From positions 62,001 through 126,000 of the forward strand of contig NZ_AOCG01000003.1 of NCBI RefSeq assembly GCF_000525795.1: DNA of 64,000 nt, read 5' to 3'. Source of the stretch: Listeria aquatica FSL S10-1188. GTDB lineage: Bacteria > Bacillota > Bacilli > Lactobacillales > Listeriaceae. This document shows, one piece after another, positions 46,801 through 56,209 of the stretch (its first letter is position 1; every line of letters begins with the position of its first letter). Both the position numbers and the translations under genes were made by a program. The notes under the pieces are model-generated. The model was not told the DNA's origin. It searched no databases and saw only the letters and a list, made by a program, of their open reading frames with translations.

Positions 46801-47545
46801 CTTCACTGAGATGCTTAGCAAGTTCTAGTTGATCTTTGGCTTTTTCAATTTCCGCTTGAATCGTCTCAATAATCACTGGATAGTAAGGCAAATCGCTAAT
46901 TTGCTTGCCTTCTGTTTCCTGATAAAACGAAACCATCTCATCTAACCACTTAGCTGGATCAGGATTTGCTGCTGAGAAATCATAGAGTTTCGAAATGAGA
47001 TCAGCTAAATTTTGATCCGAACGATCATCTGTTACCGTGTCTGCTAAATGGAAAAATGCTTCGTTCCCTTCTTCGGCAAACTCACGCTCTAAAAACGCAT
47101 CCAAAACTTCATCTCGCAAAAGCATGCTTTCCACTTGATCCATCAAGCGAAAATCAGGATCGACTTCTGTACGATAATAGTATTTTCGAATCAAATCTAA
47201 ACAAAAAGCATGCAACGTAGAAATAGTGGCCGTGTTAAGCAGTGCAATTTGTTTTTTCAAATGAAGTGAATCCGGATTCTTCTCAAGTTCCGCCTCAAGA
47301 GCTTGCCCAATCCGATGCTTCATTTCAGCCGCCGCTGCATTTGTAAAGGTAACTACTAAAAGCTCATCCACATTACAAGGAGTTGTCTCATCAAGTAAGC
47401 GGCTAATAATTCGGTTAACAAGTACAGCCGTTTTCCCAGACCCTGCTGCCGCTGCAACTAAAATATTTTCTCCACCTGCATGGATAGCTTGCCACTGCTC
47501 ATCCGTCCAAGTTGCGTTTTCTGGTTTTTCAGGAATTGGTCTCAT
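43849..47545 (-). CDS. addA: AddA helicase-nuclease subunit (frameshift at C5)
   Basis: ATP-dependent 3'-5' helicase and nuclease of the AddAB complex for double-strand-break repair. Walker A AAAAGSGKTAVLVNRI near residue 35, VVTFTNAAAAEMK, VLVDEYQDTNLVQ, KQSIYRFRLAEP, FRSRAEVL, TIHASKGLEFPVV, and the C-terminal nuclease motif LVDYKTDR are all present. The frame breaks at C5 46035-46039. The next frame reads EIDYDADAELYLGANYEAAD, joining to GMETELLIVD, so about 1231 residues result, the expected length. ATG 47545 follows GGGAGG by eight bases and overlaps addB. One of the clear homopolymer errors. Confidence 0.9.
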
Positions 47546-50500
47546 CCGTTTCACCTCCCTCTTCTTTCATTTTTTCTAGAATCGTCTTAGAATCTTCATT
47601 TTTCAAATAGCGATATTTTTCGCTTTCCGCGCCTGGGTCAAACTGGCAAACTGATTGGAAAGGACAAAACTGGCAAGGTGTCCGGTCTTGCATATTATAA
47701 GGATTAATCGCCACTTCACCATCTAAAATTTTATTCCCAGCTTCTTGATATTTGTGACGAACAAAATGACGCATTTCATCAAATTCTGCTTTACTTGCCG
47801 TTTTTGAACGGGCGCTTAAAGAGCCATCTTTCTTAATTTCTGCTGGAATAATAAGCGAAGAACCACCGTTTTCTAATTCTTCGTCCATGAGCGTAATCGT
47901 GACGGGGTCTCGTAAGACAAGCCCCTTCATCTTGTAGCTTTTCTTCACTTCTTTTAAGAGTTCAGCCTCATCAAGCGGCGTATCAGCTGAAATCAACTTA
48001 TTGTGCATATGGAAATAGAGAACGCCTGCAGGTTCCGCTTGTTTTCCGATAAATTCAGCCGCATTACTTACCACCACATCTAAATACGTGAGCATTTGTA
48101 GTGCAATCCCGTAATAAATCTCCGGTAGCTTTAGGTCATGTGCGCTTGATTTATAGTCGATAATGCGAAGAAAACTCCGTCCCTCTTTTTCCGCTTCATC
48201 TACACGGTCGATTCGACCTTGTAGCAGCAGCTCGTGTCCACCTTTAAGTGGAATTTTCATCGCTGGGATTTGACTGCTCCTGCCAAAATCCACCTCTAAA
48301 CCAACTGGCCGAAAAGCACTCACTTTCGCTTGTTCGTTCAAAACCACTGCCGCACGAGCAATGATATGGAAAAGTTTATATTTAATATAAGCCATTCGCT
48401 TTGAGCTTAAGAGGATTTCATGTTGTAATTTTGGCGCTAAATAATCCATTGCTTGTTCAGAAAGCGCGAGGCATTCTTCTTCAGTTAAATTGCCCCACTC
48501 AGTCCCGCGCCTTTTAAGTTCAGCTGAAATCCATTCCATCGCACCGTGAAAAATTTCTCCCATATCTACTGCTTCCAGTTGATAAGTCGCCCGTTCTTCG
48601 AGTCTCAAGCCGTAACGAGCAAAATGTTGGAACTCACAACTGAAAAATTTTTCCATCCGTGAAACACTAGCATGAATTTCTTTGCCGAATAACCCAGAAG
48701 CGGTTTCTTCTGCAAGAACGCCGGTATTGTTTTGATAGGTTAAACTGCTTAAAATCCGCCTTGCTCCCTTATCATTTTGAGTGACAAAATAATTATACAC
48801 TTGCCACCAGAGCGGCATAATCGGATATCCACGTTTATACATACCAAGAACCGATGTAAGAAGTCCAAGCGTTTCTTCTCGCGTTTCAACATACGTTTTT
48901 TGTTCTTCTTCTGAAAGCAGACTTGGATCCGTTAAATAGACTTCCTCCGTAAGCTCACTAAAAATCGCCTTTATTTTGCGAATATAGTTCGAAGGAGCAA
49001 GCAACTTTCCTTCTTCATCCGCTGCCGGATAGCTTAAATAAAGCGCATCTTTTGCAGAAGTAAAGACGCGGTACGCAATAAATTCCTCATGGAGCAGCGC
49101 ACGATGATTCGATGGCTTAAGCGAAATTCCCTGTTCTTGCAAAATCGCTCGATCTTCTTCTGATAAAATCCCTTTGTCACTTACTCGACGCGGTAAAACA
49201 CCATCATTCAGACCCACAGCAAATACAACTTTTGCTTCCAGTAAACGCGCGTGTTCCATATCTGTCACTATCAACTGATCAAGCGCAGGAGGAAGGAGCG
49301 AAAATTCCAAAGCTTCTAGTCCTGTTTGAATCACTTCTAAGAAATCCTCACGTGTTAGTTCTTCTTCGCCGAGCACTTCTACAAACTCATCCAAAAGAGA
49401 AATGACCGCCTTCCAAGCTTGGCCATGTTCACGTGCAAGTTCAATAAACCCTTCTCTTTCAGCTCGTGCACGCCAAAGCTCCATCCGTTCAGCTGCCTGT
49501 ACATACTCCAAATAAGCAAACAGACCTGCTGCAAACGACTTTCCTGTTGCTTTAGGCGCTACTTGTTCTTCTAAAAACAGTAATGGTTCTGTAATCAAAT
49601 TCCGAACTTCATTGATACGCTCTTCCATCTTGAGCTCTGCATCCGTTTGAACGCCAATGTTTGTGGCTAACCCACGTATTTTACGATAGTGCCATTTTTC
49701 ACTGGCAAGAAAACGCTGCCTATTGTAGATTCCGTTTTCTAAGAGATAATTCTCAAATTGATCCACTTTGAAACGAAGAGCTTCTTGATTTTCTTCGGGC
49801 GGAAAAAGCATTTCCGTTCGCACAGCTTGAAAAAGCGGTTCGTATTGCCAATTTTGCGAAATAGCTTCCAAACTTGATCGAATAAATTCGATAAGAGGAT
49901 GCCTTGCCATGCCACGTTTTTTATCCCAAAAATAAGGAATAGCATCTCGCGTCATTACAGAATGCACAATTTCTTCATAATCCGCCATATTGCGAATTAA
50001 AATAGCCATGTCAGAATAGCGATATCCGTTTGTTCGAACGAGTTTAGCCACTTCACGAGCCACGCCTTCAATCTCAGAACGGCGATTATTAGCTTGATGT
50101 AAGTTTACACCATCTGGAGACCCTTCAAATGTCTCAAACGTATTTCCACTCCACGCTTTTTCTAAACGAAGCAATCCTTCCTTAGCAGAACGCTTAAAGC
50201 CAGTCAGGAAAATGGCCGGTTCGATGCCAATGCCTGCCACTTCGGCAATTTGAGAAACAGTATGGTAGGATTCCGAATTAAAATCAAACATACTAAATAA
50301 GTTATCTCCCCCACTTAGTGAAGCCTGATCTAGTGATAAGGCGATTTTCACATGATTAGCCTGTTTAAGTAGTGCCTCAACCACTGAAAGTTCTTGTTTT
50401 GAAAAGCTATCAAAACCATCTAAGTAGATAGAAGCATTTTGAATATACGAGCTATAAGGCATTTTATCAATTAAGAGCTTGAGATAATCTTCGCTTTCTA

Positions 50501-51012
50501 AAAATTTCCCGTATAGCTTTTCTTGATATTTTTCGAACAGCAAAGAAACATCCAACATTTTTTCTTTCGTTGTTGGATTTTCAATTTCCGTTTTAAAAGC
50601 CTCTTGTTCAACTTCATATTGTTTAAATTCCTTGAACAGTTCCGTCAATTCTTTATAAAAACCGTGTTTTTTAGCCGATTTATGGAAGACATGCAACTTG
50701 TCTGCTTCTTCTTTCACAACTTCGCGGAGCAGCATCTCTGTGCCTGTTCTTGTTAGAAAAGTTCTCCCAAGGCCGCCTGTTTCAGATAAAACTCGCCAAG
50801 CAACTCGATTAAAACTATAAACTTGGATGTTCATAAAACCTTTAGCTTTTGTTTCGTTAAAAAGAAAGCGTTCCATTTGGTACGTCATTTGATCAGGCAC
50901 AATTAAAATCTGTTGCTCATTCGGATGTTGTTCTCCATTTTTTTTTCATTTCTTGAATAAGCTTGGTTGTCTTTCCCGACCCTGCTTTGCCGAGTATAAA
51001 TTGAAGCGTCAT
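47529..51012 (-). CDS. addB: AddB helicase-nuclease subunit (frameshift at T9)
   Basis: Partner of AddA, with nuclease and Chi-recognition role and an Fe-S cluster. About 1160 residues, as in Bacillus (1166). The N-terminus MTLQFILGKAGSGKTTKLIQ (Walker A) lies in one frame; a run of nine T at 50938-50946 shifts to EQQILIVPDQMTYQMERFLF. The iron-sulfur cysteines are visible: the first in FFSCEFQHFARYG, the last three in TPCQFCPFQSVCQF. RIIDYKSSAHDLKL is the nuclease Lys-bearing motif. ATG 51012 from the frame start. It overlaps addA at its 3' end. Confidence 0.9.
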
Positions 51013-51105
51013 CTCATCACCACCGAACATATGTTTTTATTTCTTATTGTAACGGATTTCCTGACTTCCGTAAAGTTACTAAAATTGAATTTTCATGACG
51101 CAAAA

Positions 51106-51141
51106 AAACTAAGATAGCCTACACTATCTTAGTTTTTCACA
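51106..51141 (-). terminator. Terminator of the IDEAL-domain gene
   Basis: AAAACTAAGATAG / CTATCTTAGTTTT hairpin with flanking A and T runs. Confidence 0.85.
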
Positions 51142-51145
51142 AAAC

Positions 51146-51382
51146 TCATTTAAATTCCAGCATTTCCTTCTTTAATTTTAGCAATTTATTAGTAAGCTCT
51201 CCAAAACGTTCTGCATCTCCGTCATCAAGCGCCTGATCTATTTCAAGTCTTAGCTGTTCTTCTTTCCGTTTTTCTAGGAGCATTGTCATGTAGCATTCAA
51301 TAAAAACGTTTGTCAGTTCTTTCTCGCCCTTTAATAGACCGACTTGATTCATTAATGAATTTGAAAAATCACGCATTTCCAC
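51146..51382 (-). CDS. IDEAL-domain protein
   Basis: A 78-residue helical protein. The IDEAL-domain motif reads EIDQALDDGDAERFGELTNKL (I-D-x-A-L-D-x-x-D-x-x-x-F-x-x-L), preceded by a charged helix and followed by LKLKKEMLEFK. IDEAL domains are short modules in Firmicutes near competence and envelope genes. GTG start with AGGAGTG upstream; an in-frame ATG two codons on is a possible alternative. Encoded next to comK and divergent from it. Role unknown. Confidence 0.78.
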   Translation of the reverse strand: MEMRDFSNSLMNQVGLLKGEKELTNVFIECYMTMLLEKRKEEQLRLEIDQALDDGDAERFGELTNKLLKLKKEMLEFK

Positions 51383-51491
51383 GACTAATCACTCCTTTTC
51401 GGGATTTTCATGGCCAAGTTCGCTTGAAAAATGCTTAAATCGGCTTCAAAAATCATCAAAAGCTTCAAAAATTCAACTTTTCTAAATTCTA

Positions 51492-51520
51492 CTGACGCAA
51501 GAAAACTTGTATGCTATAAT
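51492..51520 (+). promoter_or_regulatory. comK promoter
   Basis: CTGACG, 17-base spacer, perfect TATAAT at 51515-51520. Upstream at 51467-51481, AAAAATTCAACTTTT resembles a ComK box (AAAA-N5-TTTT) with one extra base, so autoregulation is possible. Confidence 0.6.
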
Positions 51521-51622
51521 AGCCAACAAATAACTAGCTGACATAAACAGATGGCTAGAAGTTTCTTATTCCAAACTTCTTTTCATAAATATTAAAGACA
51601 ATCTTAGAAGGAGATGCTTGAA

Positions 51623-52222
51623 ATGAAGAAAATGCAAGATCAGCAAATTTACGAGGTGAATCCTCATACGATGATTATTTTGCCCTATAAAGCAGGTGGG
51701 TCGCTTTACTCAGAGGTAATGGAACTTGGTTCTCACTCTATATCAAAGTTTACCCCCTTTGAATTAATTAAAACTAGTTGCAAATATTTTGGTGCCAATT
51801 ATGACGGACGCAAAGAAGGGACAAAGCACCTGATAGGAATTACTCACAAGCCACCTATCATTATTGACCCCATTTCGTTTACGTATGCTTTTCCAACTAC
51901 TTCACCGCAAAACCCCCACTGCGTCTGGATATTCCCACAACATATTAAAGATTACCACGCTGCCGATAATAACCAAACTTTCATTCGCTTTGCTAATTTA
52001 GAAACGATCGTTTTAGATATTTCGATTTCTTCCTTTAATAATCAAATTGCTCGCACTTCTATGTTACACATGAAATTTTCTCAAAAAATGCGAAAGATCG
52101 AAAATCAAATTCCTCAAAACTCTATGTTTTTTCCGCCTTCCAACTATGTAGCAGAAAGTTTCTTTGGATACAGGTCTGCACTACCAAATAATACCCAACC
52201 AACCGATCACTCTGAAAAATAG
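51623..52222 (+). CDS. comK: Competence transcription factor ComK (intact)
   Basis: Master regulator of DNA uptake genes. About 199 residues. IYEVNPHTMIILPYKAGGSLYSEVMEL, then TPFELIKTSCKYFGANYDGRKEGTKHLIGITHKPPIIIDP and FAFPT-like YAFPTTSPQNPHCVWIFPQHI, and the C-terminal MAXESFFGYR-like VAESFFGYRSALPN are conserved ComK sequence. I chose ATG 51623, nine bases after AGAAGGAG; ATG 51614 abuts that site. In many L. monocytogenes strains a prophage interrupts comK. Here it is uninterrupted. No late competence genes are in the window. Confidence 0.93.
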   Translation: MKKMQDQQIYEVNPHTMIILPYKAGGSLYSEVMELGSHSISKFTPFELIKTSCKYFGANYDGRKEGTKHLIGITHKPPIIIDPISFTYAFPTTSPQNPHCVWIFPQHIKDYHAADNNQTFIRFANLETIVLDISISSFNNQIARTSMLHMKFSQKMRKIENQIPQNSMFFPPSNYVAESFFGYRSALPNNTQPTDHSEK

Positions 52223-52225
52223 AAA

Positions 52226-52261
52226 AATGAGTTTTCCTAAGATACTAGGAAAACTCATTTG
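52226..52261. terminator. Bidirectional terminator, comK / XRE gene
   Basis: AAATGAGTTTTCCTA / TAGGAAAACTCATTT perfect stem between convergent genes. Confidence 0.85.
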
Positions 52262-52614
52262 CTTTGTTTTAAAATCACATCTGAAATTTCTTTTATTAAT
52301 TTTAAATCTTTTTCTGAAAAGGAATATGGCAATTCGAGATACCACTTTTCAAGCTCTGGATTGCCGATAAGCGGAAAGGCATTAACTGAGTTTTTTTCCC
52401 GCAGTGCAGCCACGTCATCAAGTAAAAAATCTGTTGTCGTGCCGAGCGTTTCAGCTAAAAGAGCCAACATGAAAATAGGTGGTTTATGTGTCCCATTTTC
52501 ATACTTGCTAATTGTGGACGGCGTTACGCCAATTTTTTTCGCTAATTCTTTTTGAGTTAACCGATTTTTCTTACGCAAATTTATTAATTTTTCGCCGAAA
52601 TTCAAAACGCTCAC
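52255..52614 (-). CDS. XRE-family transcriptional regulator
   Basis: A 119-residue regulator. HTH_3 domain at residues about 6-65: GEKLINLRKKNRLTQKELAKKI, GVTPSTISKYENGTHKPPIFMLALLAETLG. A short C-terminal region (WYLELPYSFSEKDLKLIKEISDVI) likely dimerises. It may start at GTG 52614 or at TTG 52605; GGAGG and AGGTG give different spacings. Divergent from a tiny ORF whose promoter carries a 13-bp inverted repeat, the probable operator. Sits between comK and an HTH-protein gene. Confidence 0.87.
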   Translation of the reverse strand: MSVLNFGEKLINLRKKNRLTQKELAKKIGVTPSTISKYENGTHKPPIFMLALLAETLGTTTDFLLDDVAALREKNSVNAFPLIGNPELEKWYLELPYSFSEKDLKLIKEISDVILKQSK

Positions 52615-52671
52615 CTCTCCTCCTTTCTATTATAGCAATCCTTTGCGTAGATTTCGACTCCGCATTTCTAA

Positions 52672-52716
52672 TTTTTTAAAATTTACTTTACAAATTTTAA
52701 AAAAAAGGCTTATATT
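52672..52716 (+). promoter_or_regulatory. Promoter and inverted-repeat operator upstream of the 29-residue ORF
   Basis: TTTTTTAAAATTT (52672-52684) and AAATTTTAAAAAA (52692-52704) are perfect 13-bp arms with a seven-base loop. The repeat overlaps the -35 TTTACA of a promoter with an 18-base spacer and TATATT (52711-52716). A likely site for the divergent XRE regulator. Confidence 0.5.
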
Positions 52717-52746
52717 AACTTTATCAAACGGGAGGTGACGAGCTTT

Positions 52747-52836
52747 ATGACAGCTCTTACTAAAACGTTCCAGGCAAAGCCTTTTTTAGCGGCGATACTT
52801 TGTTTGGAATGGTTAATGTCTAAAATCGCCAAGTAA
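52747..52836 (+). CDS. Tiny ORF, 29 residues, unknown
   Basis: A 29-codon ORF (MTALTKTFQAKPFLAAILCL followed by EWLMSKIAK). GGAGGTG at 52731-52737 gives near-ideal spacing to ATG 52747, and a promoter with a probable operator is just upstream, so expression is plausible. The peptide is amphipathic: basic ends with a hydrophobic centre. It could be a signalling or toxic peptide, a leader, or meaningless. It is followed 50 bases later by the CD3324-like HTH gene and lies opposite an XRE regulator. No family is recognised. Confidence 0.4.
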   Translation: MTALTKTFQAKPFLAAILCLEWLMSKIAK

Positions 52837-52886
52837 AATGGTTTTGCCGATTTATTATTTGATTAAATAATAAAGGAGCGAGCCAA

Positions 52887-53151
52887 ATGAAATATCAATC
52901 TGTTGAAGATGTGCTTCCTGAGTCTCTTATTGAGGAAATTCAAAAATATGCTTCTGGGACAACTCTTTACATCCCCGCTAGAAAAAAAACGTGCTTGGGG
53001 TGCAAATTCGGGAATCAGATCGAAACTAAAAAAACGAAATGAAGCCATTAAACTAGCTTTCGAAGAAGGAACTACTATGAAAGAGCTAGCTGAAAACTAT
53101 TTTTTATCGGAAAATACGATTAGGAATATTATCTATCAAAAGACCTGTTGA
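52887..53151 (+). CDS. CD3324-family HTH protein (frameshift at C4)
   Basis: A small DNA-binding protein of about 87 residues. It starts MKYQSVEDVLPESLIEEIQKY then SGTTLYIP, shifts at the C4 run 52973-52976, and continues LEKKRAWGANSGIRSKLKKRN then FEEGTTMKELAENYFLSENTI and RNIIYQKTC. E-E-I-Q-K-Y, Y-I-P, W-G-x-x-x-G, and a helix-turn-helix near the end define the CD3324 family (annotated in Clostridia and Bacilli, function unknown). AAAGGAG before ATG. Stop is embedded in a terminator hairpin. Confidence 0.75.
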
Positions 53152-53167
53152 ATTCAGCAGGTCTTTC
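53139..53167 (+). terminator. Terminator of the CD3324-family gene
   Basis: AAGACCTG / CAGGTCTT hairpin, containing the stop codon, followed by TTCTTT. Confidence 0.75.
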
Positions 53168-53248
53168 TTTAAAACTCTTATGAATTGTTTTCAGTACTGT
53201 ACAACTGTACTTTTCTTCCTTTAAAATAAGTTATGGAGGTGTTGAACT

Positions 53249-53901
53249 GTGGAAGCTTTTATTCCCAATCATCTTTTTAATGCCATTATGCGTCATGCCA
53301 AGCAAGTTTGGGATGCAGAACGAAGTGTAAATGACTTACAAATCAAAAAGGAATTTGCTTTTTATTCACTAAGTAAAGCGGAAAGTCTTTTCGAACAATT
53401 AAATCAAGAACAAGCGGCTCTTTTAAAACCACTTACCGAAATTAAAAATGAACAAGATTTCGAAAAATTTCAAGAATCGCTTACTCCCTATATTTATCCA
53501 TTTCCTTCAATCAGTGAAGCGCAACTCAAAAAGATGTTTAAAAAAAACAAAAAAAACTGCATCCCCCAGAGCTTACAGACGAAAAACGTAAACAACTCAC
53601 TTATCTAAGCTGGCTTGATGCGGGTTCTATGAAAAAATTTATGGTTTATGAGTATGAAGGTAAACTTACTGCTTTAAAAGGGAGTTTTTTGCCTAGTCAA
53701 AAAAAAGATATTTGCCATTTCTGCAATCAAGTGACAGACGTTGGTTTATTTACAGTTGATGTAACGATAAATTCAAAAGCAAATACCTATAAAGCGCTCA
53801 GCAATTATATCTGTCAAGATGCAGAAAGTTGTAATGCTCATCTGACAAATACTGAAAAACTGGATTATTTTGTAGCATATAGTCAATCTGCTAAAAAATA
53901 A
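53249..53901 (+). CDS. EF-G-binding protein FBP, FusB-type (frameshift in A-runs)
   Basis: Binds elongation factor G and helps its release from the ribosome; FusB-type proteins confer fusidic acid resistance. About 215 residues. The N-terminal helical domain is IPNHLFNAIMRHAKQVWDAERSV and LFEQLNQEQAALLKPLTE. The frame shifts in A8/A8 runs at 53540-53556 and continues KLHPPELTDEKRKQLTYLSW. The C-terminal treble-clef zinc site shows C-H-F-C and C-Q-D-A-E-S-C-N-A-H. GTG start with GGAGG. Upstream lies a dyad-rich AGTACTGTACAACTGTACTT near 53198 that might be regulatory. Confidence 0.87.
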
Positions 53902-53914
53902 AATTGGGCACTGT

Positions 53915-53953
53915 AAAAGTCACCTCATCGCTATGGATGAGGTGACTTTTTTA
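53915..53953 (+). terminator. Terminator of the FBP gene
   Basis: AAAGTCACCTCATC / GATGAGGTGACTTT hairpin with a six-base loop and T6. Confidence 0.9.
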
Positions 53954-54049
53954 ATTCGATAAGCTATCTGCATAAAAATACATGCCTTTTCAGGAGATAG
54001 CTATTAAAGTTATTGCTATACTTTTTTTATCATTTCCCTCACATTTATA

Positions 54050-54123
54050 ATTATCATTTTAAATGTTTAAATACATACAAGTGGTTTGACTTTCAAAATG
54101 CTATAGATTATCATTTTAAATGT
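54050..54123 (+). promoter_or_regulatory. Promoter with two direct operator-like repeats before the Crp/Fnr gene
   Basis: ATTATCATTTTAAATGT occurs twice, at 54050-54066 and 54107-54123, identical over 17 bases and 57 bases apart. Each holds the palindrome CATTTTAAATG. The second overlaps the -10 TATCAT of a promoter with TTGACT (54086-54091) and a 17-base spacer; the first is upstream of the -35. Likely sites for autoregulation or a second regulator. Confidence 0.6.
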
Positions 54124-54150
54124 ATTATATTTCACAAAAAGAGGGATGAT

Positions 54151-54847
54151 ATGAACTTTGTTGATGACCATAGCGCTGTAGTGAAAATGCAAGAATTACT
54201 CACCTATCTCTACACTTCTTCTGATCTTGCAACTCGTTATATCCAAGAGATTTCCTTTAGAAAAAACGACATCATTGTTCAACCTAATGATTCTCCTAAT
54301 TGTTTTTATTTAATTCGTTCAGGAGTCGCGTTTGTCGAGGCTCCAACTGAAAACAACGAACGTGAAGTTCTTTACTTTTTAACTTCAAATCAACTTTATT
54401 CGCCTGAAAGCTTATATAATAACTTCAAGGAATCTCTGAGTTTATTTCCACGCCAACTTCGAGCAGGTTCTAATTTATCCGCTTATAAAATTGATTGCGA
54501 CTTTATGATGGACCATCTCTATGCACAGCCTAAGCATTTAAATTTTCTTTTTTTTGACCGTATTACGTGAACTTAGTTCGGCTCAGCTTATTTTCCATAT
54601 TCATAAATTTCCCACAGAGGAAAGAATTGATTGCATGCTTCGAGTTATTGCAAGTGCTTCTGGTGAACACGAAGGAGAGAGTGTCTTGCTACCTTCTGCA
54701 ATTAATCAATCCGTGCTCGCTTCTTTGTGCGGCTTATCGCAGAGCGCAATTTCGATACACTTGAAAAAGCTTGTCAAAGAGGGATTACTTGCTTCCACGC
54801 ACACGCCTTTACGTATTTTGGAGCCTAATTTTCTCGCTCATTCATAA
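54151..54847 (+). CDS. Crp/Fnr-family transcriptional regulator (frameshift at T8)
   Basis: About 231 residues. A cyclic-nucleotide-binding-like beta-roll (residues about 20-120; RKNDIIVQPNDSPNCFYLIRSGVAFVEAP) is followed by a long dimerisation helix and a winged helix near the C-terminus (NQSVLASLCGLSQSAISIHLKKL). The frame shifts at T8 54548-54555. ATG 54151 has GAGGGATG upstream. No N-terminal Fe-S cysteine cluster, so it is not a classical Fnr; overall form recalls PrfA and other Listeria Crp-type regulators. Ligand unknown. The operator repeats upstream suggest autoregulation. Confidence 0.82.
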
Positions 54848-54880
54848 AAAGAGGAGGCTAAATTGGCGTCCTCTTTTTTA
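54846..54880. terminator. Bidirectional terminator, Crp / Eis-like genes
   Basis: AAAGAGGAGGC / GCGTCCTCTTT hairpin with T6 and A tracts, between convergent genes. Confidence 0.8.
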
Positions 54881-56047
54881 TTAAAAATGATCATAAAATC
54901 GTGGTGAACTTTTCGGAATGATTTGTTCTAATAAATCAATTGTTGCCTCACTTGCCGTTATTTTTTGATAAGCATTTAATATTTGAGGTCGTGTAGCACC
55001 TAAGAGCATTTGACTCAAAGTACCAATCTCGATTTCAAGCAAGTTCTCTTGTGCCTCACCATTCTCTAGTTCTTTTAAGGTTCCAGCTTCAATCTTATAG
55101 ACACCGTTATTAAACGGAGCTACTTCATCATGAACTTGAATGTATAGGACTTCTTCATGTTTTTTAAATGGGTAACGTGCCAAAAATTCTTTTACATCCA
55201 CAATCCGCACCATGAAAGAAAGCTCTTCTTCTATTTTAAGGGCGGTAGGGTTCGTTAAGCCTAGCGCAAATTCTTGGATGTCTCCTGCATTTTCTAGTTC
55301 GACTACATCAAACATGGAGTCATGACTTGAAATAAATGCCCACAATTCGTTTTCGGCTTCACTGGTCAATGCGATAAATTCTCGGATAATCATTTTCATT
55401 CCTTCAAATGCAAATGATAGATAACCTTTGGCTTCGCCATTTTCGTCAAAATAGATGGCCATTTCTTTTGTAAATTCACGACGAACTAGTCGATCCCACC
55501 AGGCATCGTCCCGAACAAGCATGCCTTGGTGGTTTAGGGTATATTCGTGATAGATTTCTTTTATAAAGGCAAACTCTGGGCTTGAGTGATTGATACGCTT
55601 AATTTGACCAATTCCTGCTGATTTTCTAGTAAACTGATTCAGTTCTAAATGAAGTTGGGTCGAATGAAAGCCAAGTTCATAGCCGAATTTACGATAGAAT
55701 CTCACATCAAATGGATGAAGATAAGAAATGAGTTGTCCTTTTTCCTTCATCATTTCAATAGATTTTGTCATAAGTTGTCTAATTAGACCCCCGCGACGGT
55801 GCTCTGGATAGGTTGCGACATAGGCAATACCTCCCATTTTATAGCGTTCACCAAATAGAGTGACCGCAAGTGGATACGTCACAACTTGGGCTGCTAATTC
55901 ATCGTTTTCAAATGCACCTAAACGATTCCCATGATCCATCCAGTAGAAAAAATCTTCTTCTCCACCTCCCGATGAGTTTCTGAATGCATAATCCCGCAAT
56001 TTCTTCATTTGATGAATTTCTTCCTTTTGTATTTCTCTGATTTTCAA
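54881..56047 (-). CDS. Eis-like GNAT acetyltransferase
   Basis: About 388 residues with the Eis layout. An N-terminal GNAT fold (QVVTYPLAVTLFGERYKMGGIAYVATYPEHRRGGLIRQLM is acetyl-CoA motif A, R-R-G-G-L) is followed by FYRKFGYELGF, a central second GNAT-like region, and a C-terminal SCP2-like domain (LEIEIGTLSQMLLGATRPQILNAY). The C-terminal carboxylate may be catalytic. I chose TTG 56047, nine bases after AGGAG; a TTG at 56056 abuts that site. Eis proteins acetylate aminoglycosides and peptides in other bacteria; here only the fold is clear. Confidence 0.87.
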   Translation of the reverse strand: MKIREIQKEEIHQMKKLRDYAFRNSSGGGEEDFFYWMDHGNRLGAFENDELAAQVVTYPLAVTLFGERYKMGGIAYVATYPEHRRGGLIRQLMTKSIEMMKEKGQLISYLHPFDVRFYRKFGYELGFHSTQLHLELNQFTRKSAGIGQIKRINHSSPEFAFIKEIYHEYTLNHQGMLVRDDAWWDRLVRREFTKEMAIYFDENGEAKGYLSFAFEGMKMIIREFIALTSEAENELWAFISSHDSMFDVVELENAGDIQEFALGLTNPTALKIEEELSFMVRIVDVKEFLARYPFKKHEEVLYIQVHDEVAPFNNGVYKIEAGTLKELENGEAQENLLEIEIGTLSQMLLGATRPQILNAYQKITASEATIDLLEQIIPKSSPRFYDHF

Positions 56048-56209
56048 ATCAATCAACTCCTATCTTTTTTATTTTAGCATTTTTAAGTGAGGAATGCCGC
56101 TTCTCTTACCTTCTTCCTACTAACTTTTTGTAAGCTTTTTTTTCTTGCTAATGTTAACGCATTCAGCTACACTAGTAAATGGAATTTATTTTTAGGAGGA
56201 AAAACAAAT

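Noticed and set aside
51012-54150. Prophage or integration scar around comK
   Set aside because: No integrase, phage structural genes or duplicated att core; comK is uninterrupted.
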